Source of the DNA: Streptomyces sp. Root1304
GTDB lineage: Bacteria; Actinomycetota; Actinomycetes; Streptomycetales; Streptomycetaceae
Reading direction: 5' to 3'
Assembly: GCF_001426405.1 (NCBI RefSeq)
Contig: NZ_LMEP01000028.1
Span: forward strand, 153,301 to 217,300
Length of the DNA stretch: 64,000 nucleotides
The position numbers and the translations under genes are program-made. Under the pieces are notes generated by a model, which did not search any database, was not told where the DNA came from, and saw only the letters and a list, made by a program, of their open reading frames with translations. Shown here in pieces: positions 61,980 to 64,000 of this stretch. Each line of letters starts with the position of its first letter. Position 1 is the first letter of the stretch.

Positions 61980-63122
61980 CTACTTGTCGATGTCGCCGAC
62001 GACGAAGAACAGCGATCCCAGGATCGCCACCATGTCGGCGACGAGCGTCCCCGGCAGGAGTTCCACGAGCGCCTGGATGTTGTTGAACGACGCCGAGCGC
62101 AGCTTCAGCCGGTACGGGGTCTTCTCGCCCCTGGACACCAGGTAGTAGCCGTTGACGCCGAGCGGATTCTCGGTCCACGCGTACGTGTGGCCCTCCGGCG
62201 CCTTGAGCACCTTCGGCAGCCGCTGGTTGATCGGCCCCTGCGGCAGCTCCGCCATCCGGTCCAGGCAGGCGTCCGCCAGGTCCAGGGAGTTGTGCGTCTG
62301 GTCGAGGAGGCACTCGAACCGGGCCAGGCAGTCGCCCTCCTCGCGCACGGCGACCTTCAGGGTGTCCTGGAGCTCCCCGTAGGCCAGGTACGGCTCGTCG
62401 CGGCGCAGGTCGAAGTCGACGCCCGAGGCGCGGGCGATCGGCCCCGACACCCCGTAGGCGTGGACCGCCGCCGGGGACAGCACGCCGACCCCGCGCGTAC
62501 GGCCCCGGAAGATCTCGTTGCCGAGGACGAGCCGGTCGTACACGTCCATCCGCGACCGTACGTCGGCGACGGCCTGACGGGCCCGTCCCAGCCAGCCGGC
62601 CGGCAGGTCCTCCTTGAGGCCGCCGACCCGGTTGAACATGTAGTGCATCCGGCCGCCGGAGACCTCCTCCATGACCGCCTGGAGCTCCTCGCGCTCCCGG
62701 AAGGCGTGGAAGACCGGGGTGATCCCGCCCAGTTCGAGCGGGTAGGAACCGAGGAACATCAAATGGTTGAGGACCCGGTTCAGCTCCGCGAGGAGGGTAC
62801 GGGTCCACACCGCGCGCTCCGGGACCTCCATGCCGAGCATCCGCTCGACGGCCATGACCACGCCGAGCTCGTTGGAGAAGGCGGACAGCCAGTCGTGGCG
62901 GTTGGCCAGCATGATGATCTGCCGGTAGTCGCGCGCCTCGAACAGCTTCTCCGCGCCCCGGTGCATGTAACCGATCACCGGCTCGGCCTCCCGCACGACC
63001 TCGCCGTCGAGCACGAGCCGGAGCCGGAGCACGCCATGCGTCGAGGGGTGCTGCGGCCCGATGTTCAGCACCATGTCGGTGCTCTCCGCCGCGCCGCCGA
63101 TGCCGACCGTCGTCTCCGTCAT
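61980..63122 (-). CDS. nuoD2: Orphan NADH-quinone oxidoreductase subunit D (NuoD2)
   Basis: 380 residues, shorter than the roughly 440 of the nuo-operon subunit. It is a 49-kDa subunit homologue: NIGPQHPSTHGVLRLRLVLDGEVVREAEPVIGYMHRGAEKLFEARDY holds the quinone-site His and Arg55, the equivalent of the Arg methylated in mitochondrial NDUFS2. RVLNHLMFLGSYPLELG, SGGRMHYMFNRVGGLKEDLP and ADMVAILGSLFFVVGDIDK follow. No other nuo genes are present. It lies 43 bp after a MidA-type methyltransferase gene on the same strand. GATACT lies six bases before the ATG. Confidence 0.95.
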   Translation of the reverse strand: MTETTVGIGGAAESTDMVLNIGPQHPSTHGVLRLRLVLDGEVVREAEPVIGYMHRGAEKLFEARDYRQIIMLANRHDWLSAFSNELGVVMAVERMLGMEVPERAVWTRTLLAELNRVLNHLMFLGSYPLELGGITPVFHAFREREELQAVMEEVSGGRMHYMFNRVGGLKEDLPAGWLGRARQAVADVRSRMDVYDRLVLGNEIFRGRTRGVGVLSPAAVHAYGVSGPIARASGVDFDLRRDEPYLAYGELQDTLKVAVREEGDCLARFECLLDQTHNSLDLADACLDRMAELPQGPINQRLPKVLKAPEGHTYAWTENPLGVNGYYLVSRGEKTPYRLKLRSASFNNIQALVELLPGTLVADMVAILGSLFFVVGDIDK

Positions 63123-63165
63123 GCGGTCAGTATCCCCCGAGGCCGAACGCGGCCCGGCCGCCCCG

Positions 63166-64000
63166 TCAGGGCACCCGCCGGGTCAGCCAGAGGAAGTCCC
63201 CGAGCCCCCCGCGCGCGGTGAGCTCCGCGGCCTCGCCGGCGGCGGACAGCGCGCGCACGTACGCGGCGGGATCGGCCGAGGCGAGCGCGAGCGGCGGCCG
63301 CCCTCCGGCCACCCCGAGCCGCGCGAGGACCTCCCGCTGGGTGAGGAGCCCGTCGACGCCCTCCGGACCCGCATCGGCAGAGACGCCGGCGTCGGCCGGA
63401 CCCGCGCCTGTCGGACCCGCGTCCACCGCCGCCGCGCACGCGTCCAGCGCCACATGTGCCGTCAGGTCGCAGGTGCCGTCCGGGACCGGCGGGACCTCGC
63501 GGCCCGCGCGGAAGCCGGTCAGCGAGCCGAAGGGCGGCCGGGACGCCCGTACGTGCGCGTAGTCCACGGCCACCGCCCGGCCCGCCGCCAGCGACCCCAC
63601 CGCCGCCGCCCACGCCTCGTCCCTGGGCCACCCGATCTCGGCCCGCGCACCCGGCTCCGTCAGCGGCCACCAGCGGGCCAGCCACTCCGCGTCCCGGCCG
63701 CGGACCGGTCCGCCGAGCCGCTCCGTGCCGTCCGCGCGGACCTCCACGTACCGGACCGTGCCCTCCGCGTCCGCCTCGGCGACGTCCACCGGCACGTTGT
63801 CGAGCCACTCGTTCGCGAAGAGGAGGCCGCGCGTCCCCCGGGGGATCCGTTCGGTCCACTCGATCCGGGGGTCGAGCCCCGCCGGCCGGGCGGCCCGCTC
63901 GACGGCGTACGCGCGGACGGTGAGCCCGCTGCTCTCCGTCGCGGCGAGCACCCCCGCGAGGAGTTCGCCGCGCCCCGCGCCCACGTCCACCAGGTCGACC
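63166..64000 (-). CDS. SAM-dependent methyltransferase, MidA/NDUFAF7 family (partial, runs off the window)
   Basis: C-terminal 277 residues of a gene whose 5' end lies beyond the right edge; no start codon is certain within the window. The SAM-binding glycine-rich motif VDVGAGRGELLAGVL is at the edge. Then FANEWLDNVPVDV (MidA-type NEWLDxxPV), GRAVAVDYAHVRASRPPFGSLTGFRAGREVPPVPDGTCDLTAHVALDA and a Pro/Ala-rich insertion. NDUFAF7 methylates an Arg of the complex I subunit NDUFS2; here it is encoded directly before nuoD2. The pairing supports NuoD2 as substrate (inference). Confidence 0.85.
   Translation of the reverse strand, partial: VDLVDVGAGRGELLAGVLAATESSGLTVRAYAVERAARPAGLDPRIEWTERIPRGTRGLLFANEWLDNVPVDVAEADAEGTVRYVEVRADGTERLGGPVRGRDAEWLARWWPLTEPGARAEIGWPRDEAWAAAVGSLAAGRAVAVDYAHVRASRPPFGSLTGFRAGREVPPVPDGTCDLTAHVALDACAAAVDAGPTGAGPADAGVSADAGPEGVDGLLTQREVLARLGVAGGRPPLALASADPAAYVRALSAAGEAAELTARGGLGDFLWLTRRVP

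Overview
The window is a stretch of very GC-rich chromosome (strong G/C preference at third codon positions, GTG starts, ATGA and GTGA stop/start overlaps) from an actinobacterium that is almost certainly a Streptomyces. The gene content is typical of that genus: a giant thymidylate kinase fusion, a TipA-type regulator with its internal-start short form, a DUF397 / anti-sigma-like ATPase / DUF5753 regulator trio, a second PolA-like polymerase, a DUF2342 metalloprotease beside tilS-hpt-ftsH-folE, and an orphan nuoD. I see no insertion sequences, prophage, CRISPR array, origin or biosynthetic gene cluster. The region looks like core or near-core chromosome with accessory transport and regulatory modules.

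Layout. (1) 0.1-12.5 kb: DNA replication genes (tmk fusion, holB) are interrupted by an FtsX-type ABC exporter and a convergent two-component system. A secreted lipoprotein hydrolase and tRNA-Thr(CGT) with its terminator follow. (2) 12.6-28.5 kb: a miscellany of an FMN-barrel protein, two ECF-type sigma factor genes, the orphan PolA-like polymerase, a fused ATPase-LuxR regulator, an oxidoreductase, a GNAT acetyltransferase, a second FtsX-type ABC exporter, a DUF2786 protein and a FUSC membrane protein. (3) 28.5-30.7 kb: the DUF397 / RsbW-like ATPase / XRE-DUF5753 cluster, in which two genes share a near-identical promoter element. (4) 30.8-35.5 kb: aldehyde dehydrogenase, a DinB protein, and a PadR regulator whose operator motif recurs upstream of a DrrAB-type drug exporter. 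(5) 35.6-39.2 kb: an acid-resistance pair (YfeO-like ClC protein and glutamate decarboxylase) divergent from a TipA-like gene with a tipA-type promoter. (6) 39.2-50.3 kb: housekeeping genes (YbjQ, DedA, ThrE-like exporter, ppa, a PBP4-type carboxypeptidase, metalloprotease, tilS, hpt, ftsH, folE). (7) 50.4-57.1 kb: the remaining folate genes (folK, folB, folP, with an NTF2-like gene inside and DUF3180 after), an MprF-like membrane enzyme and an esterase. (8) 57.1-60.7 kb: an OpuC-type osmoprotectant importer. (9) 60.8-64 kb: a coiled-coil membrane protein, nuoD2, and a MidA-family methyltransferase running off the right edge.

How the parts work together. folE, folB, folK and folP cover most of the GTP-to-dihydropteroate branch. 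PadR and the DrrAB exporter form an evident drug-responsive circuit. The ClC protein and glutamate decarboxylase together suggest proton consumption and charge compensation in acid. MidA next to NuoD2 mirrors the mitochondrial pairing of the methyltransferase NDUFAF7 with its substrate NDUFS2. About ten genes carry a TAnnnT box exactly six bases before ATG, which suggests widespread leaderless transcription. All functions are assigned from sequence reading alone; no database search was run.
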